NCBI GenBank assembly: GCA_023105745.1 | Contig: JALGQZ010000006.1 | Coordinates: 32,441,686 to 32,505,685 of the forward strand | Direction of reading: 5' to 3' | DNA length: 64,000 nt | Source: Austropuccinia psidii | Taxonomy: Eukaryota; Basidiomycota; Pucciniomycetes; Pucciniales; Sphaerophragmiaceae | Shown: one piece after another, positions 44,563 through 55,964 of the stretch | Layout of the letters: each line of letters opens with the position of its first letter | How positions within the stretch are numbered: position 1 is the stretch's first letter | Made by a program: the position numbers and the translations under genes | Notes under the pieces: model-generated | Databases searched by the model: none | What the model saw: the letters and a program-made list of their open reading frames with translations, nothing else | What the model was told of the DNA's origin: nothing

Positions 44563-45702
44563 GTCTGATTCAGAATCCTCTGTTGGGGATTCTTCGTCTG
44601 GGACTTTTTCGATGGAATAGACTTTTTTCTTTTCCTTTGGACAGTTATTGTAATAGTGACCCACAATTTTTACAAGAGTTTTTCTTCTCGGTAACTTCTG
44701 CAACTCTTCTTTGGGTTTATCTTTGAAGTCCACGCTAAAAGGTTGTTTCTCTTTGAAACTACTGCTTTTGTATTTGGAATATTTTCCTATGTTTTTCCTT
44801 TTCCTTACATCTTGTAAGGTATTTGCAATGTCATCTAGAGTTCAACTTTAGTTGAATCTGCATTTTATAGCATTCTCTAGTTCTCCTAGCATTTATGTCA
44901 GGAGTTTGTGATTCCTCATCTGAATATTTATTTGAGGATGAATGGCTTTAAGTCTTTTAGACTTTCTGAGACACCACTCATATGAATCTTTGTCCACAGA
45001 GTACTTTGAATTTTCAAATGAGATGGTCTTTTTCCATATCCAAATACCATTACTGTACTTTTGGATTATCTGACTCTTGCACCATGGCCAGTTTCTTCTG
45101 CCACAGATTTCTTTCATTTCTATGTACCAGATACTAGCATGTCCTTTGAATTCTGTATTCAAGCTAGCAGTGATCCAGTAGTCTGGTATGCTTGTTACAT
45201 CAATGAAGAGTCCATCAATATAATCAATGAGCTCCATATGATCATATCCTCCTTTTGCAGAGAATTTGGGCCAGCTTGAGGCCTCTGGAAGCTGCTTTAA
45301 TGCTTCCTTCTCAGAATAAGACATTGTATTCCCATCTTGGTATTGAGATGGAGACCTTGCCTTATTCTCCAACAAGGAATCTGGTTTGATGTCTTCTTGG
45401 TGGTATAGAATATCCAAAACATGGCCTTGTGGTTGGGGCTTCATGTTTTGGTAGAAATTGAACAATTTGTTTAAGTCTTTATCCAGAAAATCCCTGCCCC
45501 TTTTGCAGTGGTGTTTCTCTTCAAAGACCTTATTCAGTATTTTTTTGGTTTCTTCAGAGGCTTTTCTCAATTGAGAGTTGCCTTCTTGAAGAGTTCTGAA
45601 GCTTTTATCCATTGAGGCTGATATTTTTTCCATCCTCACATGGCTCTCTTGGAGTGCTTTTAATTGTTTTTGAGTTTGCTCTGCAAATTGGGACATTTCC
45701 AA
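44563..45702 (-). pseudogene. Element B gag: capsid and zinc knuckle
   Basis: A 269-residue frame (45702-44893) begins MEMSQFAEQTQKQLKALQES. It has a heptad-like helical N-terminus and then a retrotransposon capsid (WPKFSAKGGYDHMELIDYID, then WITASLNTEFKGHASIWY). A stop follows at 44893. The zinc knuckle near 44650 is split by one extra G: CKNCG in one frame and GHYYNNCP in the next. The 44563 end is the C insertion point, and protease continues at 15660. Confidence 0.85.
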
Positions 45703-45897
45703 CCACAGTGCATCACTGTTTGAGTTACTCTCAGGTGTGACAACATTGTATTCATACTGAGTGGTTGTGAATAATGGTAACTCTTGGCCACTGATCTTCT
45801 GGTTCCTGAATGGTGTGAAGCCACTGGAGAGTTGGGTTGGTCTACTCCTTGTGAGCCTGAAGGAATCAGAGTAGGCCCTCTCCGGTTCAGCTTTTCT

Positions 45898-46694
45898 TCA
45901 ATAACTTGGATAGTGGCTTGATTCTCCCTTATCCTGGTTGCCCTTTCCTCCAGCAGTCTGAAATTTCTGGTGGGATTCCATCCTTTTTTTATTGCAATAA
46001 TATCTTTCAATTTTATCTCTTTGAGACATATCTTCTGGAAACTTGAGCCAAGTTTGGCCCAGTGGGATGCTAAGTTGAACCTCTTGTTTTAAATTCTCCA
46101 TTGAAAAAGATCTTTGAGGAGTTGGTGGAGCTGAAGAACTTGATCCATATCCTTCCAGTCCTCCGTTTTGGGGTTCCTGTTGAATTGGAAAGTGCATGGA
46201 AGAGGGGGTGTGATTTGCCTCAGTGTCTTTCCATCCACCACTGTGTCCAAGGTGTCCTCTTTTTAGTTCTTCTGGTTCTGAACAGGTCATTGCTGTCCTC
46301 TTGCTGATTCCTTGCAATTCCAAGGTTCCTGAGGTGTACAGGTGACATGTCAGTGTTTGCAAACAGTCAACAACATAATTTTCTTAAGGTATTTACCTTT
46401 GACTGTGCCTTGTAAAAATTTGGTATCTACTTCTTTGGGCAATTTGCCTTTAGAGGTTACAACTGGTTTAATTACAGTAATCTTCCCTGTACAGGTTATT
46501 AAGGTTGGTTTACCTTTTATGGATGCAGAGTTTCCTGGTTTTCTACTTCTCTGAGTGGCAATTTGTGTCCACTTCTTGGCTGTAGTGAGGCTTCCACTGT
46601 GCCTATTTCCTTTTCCCTTGCCTTCTGGCTCTGAAGGTATCCCTGGTGTATTTCCTTGTGATTGGGTTTCAAGTGGTATAAAGTTTTCTTCCAC
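45898..46694 (-). pseudogene. Element B: ORF1-like spliced frame, exons 46694-46397 and 46328-45898
   Basis: A methionine frame (MEENFIPLETQSQGNTP) ends at a donor GTAAAT (46396). The acceptor CTCAG ends at 46329, giving a 68-nt phase-1 intron and an open frame continuing to 45898 (SGTLELQGISKRTAMTC to SSHYPSY). An ATG at 46348 sits inside the intron 20 nt before its end, in the same phase relation as the gag starts of A, C and F, but the frame from it is short and its sequence (MSPVHLRN) lacks the TR motif. The gag frames downstream are shifted, so B's gag start is uncertain. Confidence 0.45.
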
Positions 46695-46702
46695 GGAATC
46701 AA

Positions 46703-47294
46703 AGAGGAAAGAGAGGGCTTATGTCAGTTAAGACTGATTAAAATGCTGTTTTCATGTCTAATAATGGCCTCTGGGCAATATATTCTTATATTATGCCCTA
46801 GTATTATAATGTTTCTATTGAAATTATCAATTACAAATCAAAAATATGGGTTTGTGGATTTCTGGTGTGCTGTTTGTATACCAGTATCTCACAGATTAAG
46901 TTGGAATTAACAAGTGTAATCTTAAGTGGTTCAGTAATGGGAAATTTAAATTATTAATATACCCAACCATGACCCTGATGTTGTTATTTACAGTAAAAGA
47001 GGTTTTCTTTTCAATTAAAAAAGAACAATATTAATGGCTTTAAGTGTTGTAATATGAAAACACACCAAAAATAAGTCTGGTGGTGATTGAGCTATAATCA
47101 ACCATGTAAAAAATAGTAAAATAAAAAAACAATGGTATATTTATTATATACCACTCAAAAATATTATCAAGGATAAATATTATATTCTTTTTTTAATATT
47201 TTACACCTAAAAAGAGAAACAGTAATCTCATAAATAAAGATTTAAAAGAAAAAACTCAGTTTTGCATAAAAATGGTCCAAAAATGTCAAAAAAA
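46703..47294 (-). other. Element B leader, AT-rich
   Basis: This lies between B's primer-binding site and the first exon on the minus strand. I see no coding signal in it; the open frame at 46662-46910 on the plus strand is unsupported. Confidence 0.5.
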
Positions 47295-47314
47295 CCACAG
47301 CCAGGCCCCCAAAG
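47295..47314 (-). other. Element B primer-binding site
   Basis: Read on the minus strand it is CTTTGGGGGCCTGGCTGTGG, adjoining the 5' LTR. It shares the TTTGGGGGCC core with A, C, F and G. Confidence 0.8.
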
Positions 47315-48752
47315 TGTCAGGCTGAGTCTATGATGAAGCTGTGATAAAACTATTTACAGCTTTAACTATGACTGTTGCCCAGTAAAATTCATTAAAAAAG
47401 GTTTGATGCAGATGATAAGGGTTTTAAAATAAAGTGATAAGGGCTTTACTATTAGAAAATAGTGGTGGTGAGCACTCCTGAAAGCCCTGGTTGCAGTCTG
47501 ACTGGTTGGATTACTATAATAAGAACTACAATACTTACATTTAAAGTATACCTGACTTTTTTTTCAAAGATTATAGCTGTTTTTGACAGTTGTACTACAT
47601 AGGAATTTAAGGACAGGATGGGGATTCCTTTTCTGGCAGAGAAAAGGCCTCCTTTTATCCTGAAAAAGGGTGGAATGGCCCTCTAGACTATTCATGTAGA
47701 GTAAGTGAAGATTTTTTCACTTCAGAGTACTTGCTTGTGGTTTTCACTAGGCCTGTATACTCTGTATGGGGCTCAGATGTGGCTTTGAGCCCACATATGG
47801 GAAGCTTTCCCCAATACAGGGTAAATATTTTCATCTGGGGACCACACAGCCCTCTTCTGATGTGTATGACGCATAGAAGGCTTTACATAACCTGAATGAG
47901 TCCCCAGTATTAAAAGAACTATGAGGTATAGAAGTATAAACAAGATTCTTTGTCTGTTTGACACCTCATAATCATATTTATGGGATATTATCCCACAGAA
48001 AAGGTGCATTGGCCCAATTGTGGGTTTTTAACCTTAAACCTGCTATACCTCTGTCAGTTTTTAAGATATTGGGCTCAAAGCTGGTTCATTGTGTAGCTCT
48101 CGATGGGATCTACACTAAGGTACTTCATTTGGTATTGATAGATCTAAATATGACAATTTTATGCCATGTACAACATTTGTTATTCAGATATATCATTTTC
48201 TCAATATCTGTATGGAACGTGTTTTCCCCATAGCTTTTGTTCTAGATCAGATATGGGGAAGTTGATGCCACCATCAAATAGCCGTGATCGTGCTATTTTC
48301 AAAAAGACCCCACTTCAAATATCTCACACTAAAACTGTAGAAGCTAGATGAGAGGTGAATATTTTATTCAACCTTATTTGACCTTATTTTGGTCATACCT
48401 TCTGTCGTTTTGGTGCTAGCTCAGTTTTTTGGGAACCATTTGATAGCCCTGACCTAGAGCTTCAATTTGAAGACCCATTTTTTGAGGTTAAGCCTCTTAC
48501 TCTGGATTTCAGATTAGAGGTGAAAATTAAGGTTTATGCTCATCAACAACTTTGAGCAGGAATAAATTTGTTATTATTTGGCCTGCTATGATGGGACTTG
48601 TGTATTTGGAAACAGGTGAGTTTCCTCTTCTTTTTGATACCTTTTGAGCTGGTTTGGCTAAGCTTCATATTTTGGTGGTATCTCATCTTTACCATTGGTA
48701 TATGGTATTTGGCTGTCATTCTTGTGCTCTGATTTTGACTCACAGGCTGACA
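47315..48752 (-). repeat. Element B 5' LTR
   Basis: This LTR of 1438 bp on the plus strand reads TGTCAGGCTGAGTC...CACAGGCTGACA. It is the same family as solo LTR D and the LTR of H, and it fixes the right end of B. The next five bases, GTTAC, should be one copy of B's target duplication; the partner is left of the window. Confidence 0.92.
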
Positions 48753-50124
48753 GTTACAAATGTCCTAATTAGCAGTGCAAGCTCAAGAGAAGTTTTATGA
48801 ACTCCATATGAGCAATATAAGGTTGCAAGAATTTACAACCTTACAAGAAGCAAAAGTAGAAGCCATCCATGAGAGTGGTGCTAAATTAATCAAAGCCTCT
48901 GAAGAAACTAAAACAAGACTCAATCAAATCATTGAAGAGCAATACCACTGAAAGAAGGACAGGGAATGTCTGGACCAAGACATTAAAACATTATTTAATT
49001 TCTGCCAAAACATAAAGCCCCAACCACAAGGGAATGTTTTGGCTAATCCATACCACCAGGAAGACATCAAACCAGATCCCTTTTTGGAGAATGAGCCAAG
49101 ATCACCATCACAATACCAAGATGGATATAAAATGACTTACTCAGAGAAGAAAGCACTGAAACAGCTTCCAGAGGCCTCAAGCTGGCCAAAATTCCCTGGT
49201 GTAGGAGAATATGATCATATGAAACTTATTTATTATGTTAATGGACTCATTATTGATGTGCTAAGTATACCAGACTATTGGATAACAGCTAGGCTGAACA
49301 CAGAATTTCAAGGAAATGCTAGTATATGGTACACCAAAATTAAAGAAATCCATGGCACATGAAACTGTCCATGGTGAGAGAGTCAGATAATCCAAAATTA
49401 CAGTAATAGTACTTAGATATGGAAAAATATAATGTGATTTGCAAATGACAAATACTCAGTGTACAAGGATCCTTATCAGTGGTGTCTGAAACAGTCCACA
49501 AGACTTAAAGCCATAGATCCTCATATGAGAATTCAGATGGGGAATCAGAAACTTCTTACACAATTTCCAGAGGAACTAGAACATACATTGAAAAGCAGGT
49601 GACAGAAGGACTGCACTCTAGATGAAATTTCAAATACTCTGCAGGAAGTAAGGAGTAAAGCATCTAGTGGTAGATATGATAACAGGGAAAATGCAAACCT
49701 GGAAGCCAAAAAAGCTCGTGATCCAGAAGAATTAGTAAATACTGGAATATGTCACAACTGTGGATCACCCAATCACTATGAAGGAAATTTTTCCCAAAGA
49801 CAGGGAAGATATATTTCCAAGAGAGGAAGAGACAAGAAAGACCAAAGAAGGTTCTGAATATGACTCTAATAGTGTGTCAAATGGCTGTGGAGATGATTCA
49901 TACAGGGAACCAAACCACAATGATTAATATTTTGTAGAACTTGAGGACCATGAAACAAAGAAAACTGGAAAATTCCACTTAACAAGAAGGAAAACAATCA
50001 CAAAACATTTGGATGGATTGAAATATAAACAACCAGTTAGTGAGTGTATGTCCACAAGGGCATATAGACCACATTGTACCTAGCTCCTCCATAGGAGAAG
50101 AAAGTATCATCAGTTATTAGCCTT
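48753..50124 (+). pseudogene. Element H: degenerate gag remnant, pol deleted
   Basis: It is related to B's gag. The capsid region at 49039-49362 (PEASSWPKFPGVGEYDHMKL) nearly repeats that of B. An in-frame TGA at 48949, a TGA at 49360 and more follow. A knuckle at 49752-49793 reads CHNCGSPNHYEGNF, with the last cysteine replaced by Phe. No protease, RT or integrase lies between the knuckle and the polypurine tract at about 50125, so some 4 kb of pol has been deleted. B interrupts it on the left at 48752. Confidence 0.85.
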
Positions 50125-50140
50125 TTTTAGAGTGAGGGCA
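50125..50140 (+). other. Element H polypurine tract
   Basis: TTTTAGAGTGAGGGCA adjoins the 3' LTR and resembles B's tract. Confidence 0.7.
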
Positions 50141-51553
50141 TGTCAGCATTTGACTCAAAGCCAGAGAACAATCATGACTGGCAGAATACCATAAACCAAT
50201 TGTATAGAAAAATACCACCAAAACATGGATCCAAGCCAAAAAGTTAAAAAGATATCAAATGAAATAGGAAACTCACCTCTTTCCAAATATGCAGGTCCCA
50301 TAATCATATGAAGACCAATAGCAAGGTTATACAAGCTCAAAGCAGTTGCTGGGAATAAAACTTAATTTTCACCTCTCATCTAAAGTCCAGAGAAAGAGGC
50401 TGAGCCCCACTTGATGGGTATTCACTTTGAAGCTCTCAACTAGGGCTATCCAATGGTACTATCAAAACTGAGCTATCACCAAAACTATAGATGCTATGGC
50501 CAAAATAGAGCCAAATAAAGGTGAATAAATTCTTGACCTTCCATCCAACTTCTACAGTTTTAGTGAGATACCCAAAGTGGGGTCTCTTTGGTAAGAGCAC
50601 AATCAAAGCTTTCTGATGATTCCATTTGTTTCCTCATATCTTTTCTAGAACAAAGGTTATGAAGCAAGCAAGATCATACAGGATTCATAATAAATCCACA
50701 AATTGATAACGGAATTTAGAATTGGTATGGCCTTGCCATTTTTAATGTTAGCTATACCAAATGAGTATCCAGTGTGTAGAGCTCATCAAGGGCTACAAAA
50801 TGAGTCACTTCTCAGCTCTCTATACTTAAAACTGAAAAAGATATTTAAGCTTTAATATTGTAATCCCACACTAGCCAGTATGGGATCTTACTGTGGGGCA
50901 GCTGTGCATAAAATTGAATCAACAGCTAAACAATTGAACTAAATGCTGTTTATTACTTAACCTCTCATAAACTGACAAATAATAGTCATACAGGAATGTT
51001 ATGCACAGCTTCTGATGCATCAAAAGCACCAAAACACAGATGTCAACTCCATTGGTGAACATGTTTCACCATGTATATGGTAAAAATGACAACTTGTGGT
51101 TCTAAAACAGCATTATTGGCCAATACTAGTCTTTATTGAGTGTGTAGAGCCACAAACCAGCCCACAGCAGTGAATATTTCCACTCTTTGGTCGCTTGCAG
51201 AGGTAAAAAACCTCCCACTACCCTAGAACAAGATAAAAGGAGGCCTTACCTCACCAGAAGGCCAATCCATCATCTTGTTCTTAGTATTCTTACATGTTAT
51301 AGCTTCTTAAAGAATTGGTACCCTTAGAATCAAAAATTTATAACTATAATTGTAATTATTGTAGGGTTTATTATTTTAAACCAACAGGTGAACACTGTTC
51401 CCAGGGCTATCAATAGCACTCACCATCACTAAATGTTTCAGTATAGCCCTTTTAACGATCTCATAATTAATTAATAATCATTATTTTTGTGTCACACTCA
51501 GAGTTATAGCTTTTGTTATCATTTTGAAGCTATATCATACAGTCACCCTGACA
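50141..51553 (+). repeat. Element H 3' LTR
   Basis: This LTR of 1413 bp begins TGTCAGCATTTGACTCAAAG and ends GTCACCCTGACA. It is the same family as B's LTR (reverse-oriented) but clearly diverged. The following AAGTC (51554-51558) is the presumed right copy of its target duplication. Confidence 0.88.
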
Positions 51554-52041
51554 AAGTCTAAAATAGTAATTCAGGCTTCAATACTGATATCCACTATGGA
51601 TGTACAAAATCCTTATGTAAGAATAGTATATTTGTGAGTGCCACAAACATGCATAACACTAATCTTAGTGTATATTTAATATGTTATTTCTCACCTTCCC
51701 ATCATTTTGGTGTTAAATTGAGAAAAACCAAGAAATTCACGATTCCTTTATGTCGTCCTAATGGTGTGGTGTTGAGGTATTCACCATATCACCACCTCAT
51801 AGAGTTAATTTAAGCTTATTCATTCTATGGAGCTCCCCTGAGTGAGATTCTGTGCAGAATTTAAATATGGCCTTAAATCCATGGATTTACTTACTCACAT
51901 GAAAGGGATTCATCCTTTGTTAAATCAAAAAATTATGGATTTTAAATATATGCAATCCTTATGATTTATGCATAGTTGAAAAGGTAATTTTATATTTATT
52001 GTGACCTATTTGGGTTTGTAAAATTTATCTCAAGGCTCACA
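51554..52041 (-). repeat. Element I: part of 3' LTR, cut by element H
   Basis: Its reverse complement matches the interior and start of the F-family LTR (ATATCCACTATGG, CATAACACTAATCTTAGTGT; outer end CTCAAGGCTCACA at 52041). Only about 490 bp remain in the window because H was inserted here. Confidence 0.85.
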
Positions 52042-52848
52042 TTCCCTCCCACAAAAAGACAAAATTGTATATCAATTTTATTAATGATATCAGAATAAAA
52101 AGGCCCCAAAGGGGGTTAATTTCCCCCTTTAACCTCTTGACATTACTCATATCAATTAATTTAAAGCTCATTTATAGAAATATTCAGGCTTGTGGCCTTC
52201 CTTCATGTCTAAATATTCTCAAGAGTGTATCTGAGTCAGTGATCTCTGATTCTGCTGGTCATTCATCTTCATATACTGGATTTATATATCTGACAAGATA
52301 TCCACTTTTATTTTTACACCCAAGTCTCCTTTATTTAATTCATTTCTTTATCTTTTTGTCTTCATTCTGTTTTAATGGGGGTACAGCTAAGAAATTTGGG
52401 TTCCTTAAAAGAAACATATCTTTATAATATGGTTTATAAGGCTTTATAAAGCTTAATGGGAAGGTGGAATGTTTGTTTTCCAATTAGCCACTCAATTCCA
52501 CTTGGACTGCACTGTTTCCATGTAAGGCAACAATAAGAAATGGTCCTACATGAGAATCTTTAAGCTTCTTTGGGCCTTTGATATTATTAAAAGTTAAGGT
52601 TGAAACTAGAACTAAGTCCCCTACTTTTAATTATGGTACTTTATGACCCTCTTCCCACTTCTGCTTTTCATAGTCAAAAGCATCATTCATGCTTTGTTTT
52701 CATGTTGTTTCAATTTTTCAAGCATAATTTTGTAGCTTTAGGCTTCAGGATGGATTTTAATTAAGTCTTTCCTCAGTCTGTCTGCTTGGAGTCTTGGATT
52801 CCATCCTTTTTCTAACATGGCAGGAGTTTGACCTGTGGAAGAATAGAC
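52042..52848 (-). pseudogene. Element I: integrase C-terminus and chromodomain
   Basis: On the minus strand a purine tract adjoins the LTR (52042-52058). Upstream of it are a chromodomain ending (DTLLRIFRHEGRPQA, near 52180-52220) and integrase C-terminal blocks, including VLVST near 52605 and LEKGWNPRLQADRLRKDL near 52780. Several frameshifts are present. The region ends at about 52848 where an oppositely oriented LTR fragment begins. Confidence 0.8.
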
Positions 52849-54246
52849 TGATTTCTGGTAATGTGAGAAATCCCATGTTACATATACACTAAGAATAGTG
52901 TTATGAACTTTTGTGGCACTTAAAATTATGGTACTCTTACATACAGCTTTGGTACACCCATAGTGGATATCCCACTTGAAGGCTGAATTTCTATTTTGAC
53001 ATAAAAAATAGTCAAGGGGGACAAAAGACGTCAAAGAGAGCCAGGGTACCCAACTTCTGAGGCCTCTGAGGCATTTATAGCTCTAAATCTTGGATTAATG
53101 GCTGATTATGGCCCAATTAGTATTTTGAATCCTTTTGGGAACCTGGTTACCAAGTTAAAATCTCATTAAATCATAAGAAAATTGCAAATAAGCTGCTATT
53201 TTGATGTGACAAGGAGTTAAAGAGCAACTTAGACTCCTGTGAACATGTGAATTATTAATTAATTTCCATGTATAAACCTTTAAAGAGTAATAAAAACCCT
53301 TTTTGGACTATTGTCTATTGATTTACCTCATTGCAACTAGCTATATTGTCCTATTTGCAATTCTACATACAAACAAGGTAAAAACTTCTAAATTACTTAA
53401 AAATACAATTCTTAATTAATATTTTTGAAGCTTTCAGGGCAAATGTAGAAAATTATCACTCATGAAGGAATTAAAAATAATCATGGTTTCATAACCATAA
53501 ATGGGTTGGTAGCCATGTAAAAGCATCAATTGAGTAATTATGATAATATTACGTGACAACAGATGATGCAATCAATAATCCAAAAAGGATTATTGTTTTC
53601 TCACCCATTGGTTTTTCATTTTGCTTCATGGAACACCTCTGTGAGCTGTTTTTGACTTAAAAGAGGCCTTCTCTTGCTGTTTTTTCCAAATTATCTTATC
53701 ATCCAATTGTGTCTTTGTTGCTAACACATAAGTATCAGTTAACTCTTTTTTTATATTTTTTAAATCTTTCATAATCAATCAGAAAGACGTGAAATCATAG
53801 AAATCAACTATATATTTTTTCATTACTGCTATAAATCAATTTTAATCCTTTAAATCCACAATTTATCTGTCAAATTTCTCTACCAAATTCTTTCCAAGGC
53901 TCATTGGAGTATTAGTGAGTGGTTTTAATTAATTCTTAAATGTTTTCTCCAGTATTAATTTTCTTCAAGAATTCTATTTTTAATTTTTCTTGCAAAAGAG
54001 AATTACATTTGAAATTATCCTTTCAAAACATAATTATATATTAGCATAATTTTATTATTAGATACTTCTTATAGACAATCACTGCTTAGTGTTATAATCA
54101 GTAGTGGTGTATAACAAGTAACAGAAATAATTCATTAATTAATGTAATTGTGGCTATAATAATTTTATTATCATATTTGATAAGACCAGTCATAGTACTG
54201 TTGATTCATAGTAGTATGACCAACAGTTTCATAGACACATCCTACA
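52849..54246 (+). repeat. Element J: 5'-truncated F-family LTR
   Basis: From GAGAAATCCCATGTTAC onward this matches the F LTR (60905 onward) and ends ATAGACACATCCTACA. About the first 320 bp of the LTR are missing. No internal region follows; instead a minus-strand gag piece of element I does. It is either a truncated solo LTR inserted in I or a rearranged LTR of I. The left boundary is good to about 10 bp. Confidence 0.8.
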
Positions 54247-54532
54247 TCTATGCTCTTCTCCTGACCCAGAAATCTCTTGATTTATAAGTAGGAGATCATA
54301 GCCCCCTTCCAAGGGCTGGGGCATATTTCCCACTCCTCTTCCTTGGATGCTATGTACCAGGTTTTGTCCTGGGACTGATATGTTTGTATGGGTTCCACTT
54401 GGAAATGGTTCAGCCCTTAAAAAATTACCTTGGATCAGTTCAGGCTCAGAGTTCATGTCAAAGGTTTTTGGTACAAAACTTGGGGAATGGGGGGCAGCTC
54501 TGGAATCCTCTAGATGTGTATTTCTTTTGTTT
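54247..54532 (-). pseudogene. Element I: gag N-terminal fragment
   Basis: The minus-strand frame reading NSEPELIQGNFLRAEPFPSG and GRGVGNMPQPLEGGYDLLL is closely related to the gag of element F (NSEPELIEGDVLRSEPLPSG; AVGNMPKPLAGGHELLL). It breaks off at about 54532 directly into LTR sequence, so leader, primer-binding site and the inner part of the LTR are deleted. Confidence 0.85.
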
Positions 54533-55964
54533 TACGTCTTTCTGATTGATTTGGAAATATTTGAAACACTCAAGGAAAGTTTTAACTAATAGTTACTTCT
54601 TGGTAGTAAAGGTATGATTGAATGATAAGATTATTTAGAAAAAAATCAATAGGAGGCCTCTTTCAAGTCAACAAAAGCTCACAGAGGGGCACCATGGACA
54701 AAACTAAAAAACCAGTGAGTGGTGAAGCAATACAACGTTTTGGATTATTGATTTCATCATCTGTTGTCATGTAAGATTATCATAATTACTTATTTCAGTC
54801 ATTTATGTGACTACCAACCTATGTATGGTTAAGAATAAAAGGAGGAAAAACTGTGAATCTTGTTCTATTTCAAAATGAAGATTAATTTCTCAAAGCTATC
54901 ATTGTTATTGAAAATTTCATCACAGGTTGTATTTTCTGTGAATTTTTGAAGATTCAGTGTTTCACGTGGAATCGTCAAAAATGAATTGTAAGTAAAGCTT
55001 TCAATTTCAGTTATTAATTAATAATTATTTTTGATTTATTTATGGCTTACACAATTCCCCTTTATTCCTGAAAGTTTTAGAAAGATTTATTAAAAATTGT
55101 ATTTTCACAAATTTTTGTAGTTTTTACCTTATTTCTATGTATAATTGCAAATCACACAGTATAGCTGGTTTCCATGAGGTAAATTAATGGATACTAGTCC
55201 CAGATTTTCTTTAAACACTCTGATAATATTTATCCATGGAAAATCTGTAAGAATTGATGTGGTTACAGGAGTCTTAGTTACTTTTTACCTCCTTGTCACA
55301 TCAAAAAGCAGCTTATTTGCAATTTTCTTATGAATTCATGGAACTTTAACTGGGTAACCAAGTTCCCAAAAGGTTTGAGTATACTAATTGAGCCATGATC
55401 ATCCATGGATCCAAGCTTTGGAGCTGCCTACACCTCAGAGGCCTCGGAAGCTGGGTACCATGGCTCTCTTTGATGTCTTTTGTCCCCCTTAGCTATTTTC
55501 ATGTCAAAAATACTAATTCAGGCTTCAAGACTGATATCCACTATGGGTGTACCAAAGATTTATGTAATAATACCATATTTGTTAGTTTCACAAACATCCA
55601 TAACACTAATCTTAGTTTATGTGTAACATGGCATTCCTCACATTCCCATTATTTTGGAATTAAATTGAGAAAAGCAAAAAAATCACAATTCTTTCATGTG
55701 GTATTAATGATGTGGTGTTGAAGTATTTTCAATATTAACACCTCATGGAGATAGCTTAAGCTTATTTATTCTATGGAGCTACCCCAGGTGAAATTATGTG
55801 AAGAATCTCAATCCGGCCTTAAATCTATGGATTTACTTACTCACAAAAGATTCATTCATCTTTTCTTAAATCAAAAATGATGTATGAGTCATGCATAGCT
55901 TAAAATTTACTTTCATGTTTATTGTGGCCTATTTGGGTATGTAAAATAGACTTCAAGGCTCACA
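54533..55964 (-). repeat. Element K: F-family LTR, minus orientation (probable 5' LTR of I)
   Basis: Its reverse complement follows the F LTR from about the U5 side (GACATCTTTCTCATTGATT region) to the outer end CTTCAAGGCTCACA at 55964. Together with J it forms an inverted repeat of about 1.4 kb around a 286-bp gag fragment. The frame at 55395-55721 is inside the LTR and has no domain. Confidence 0.82.
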
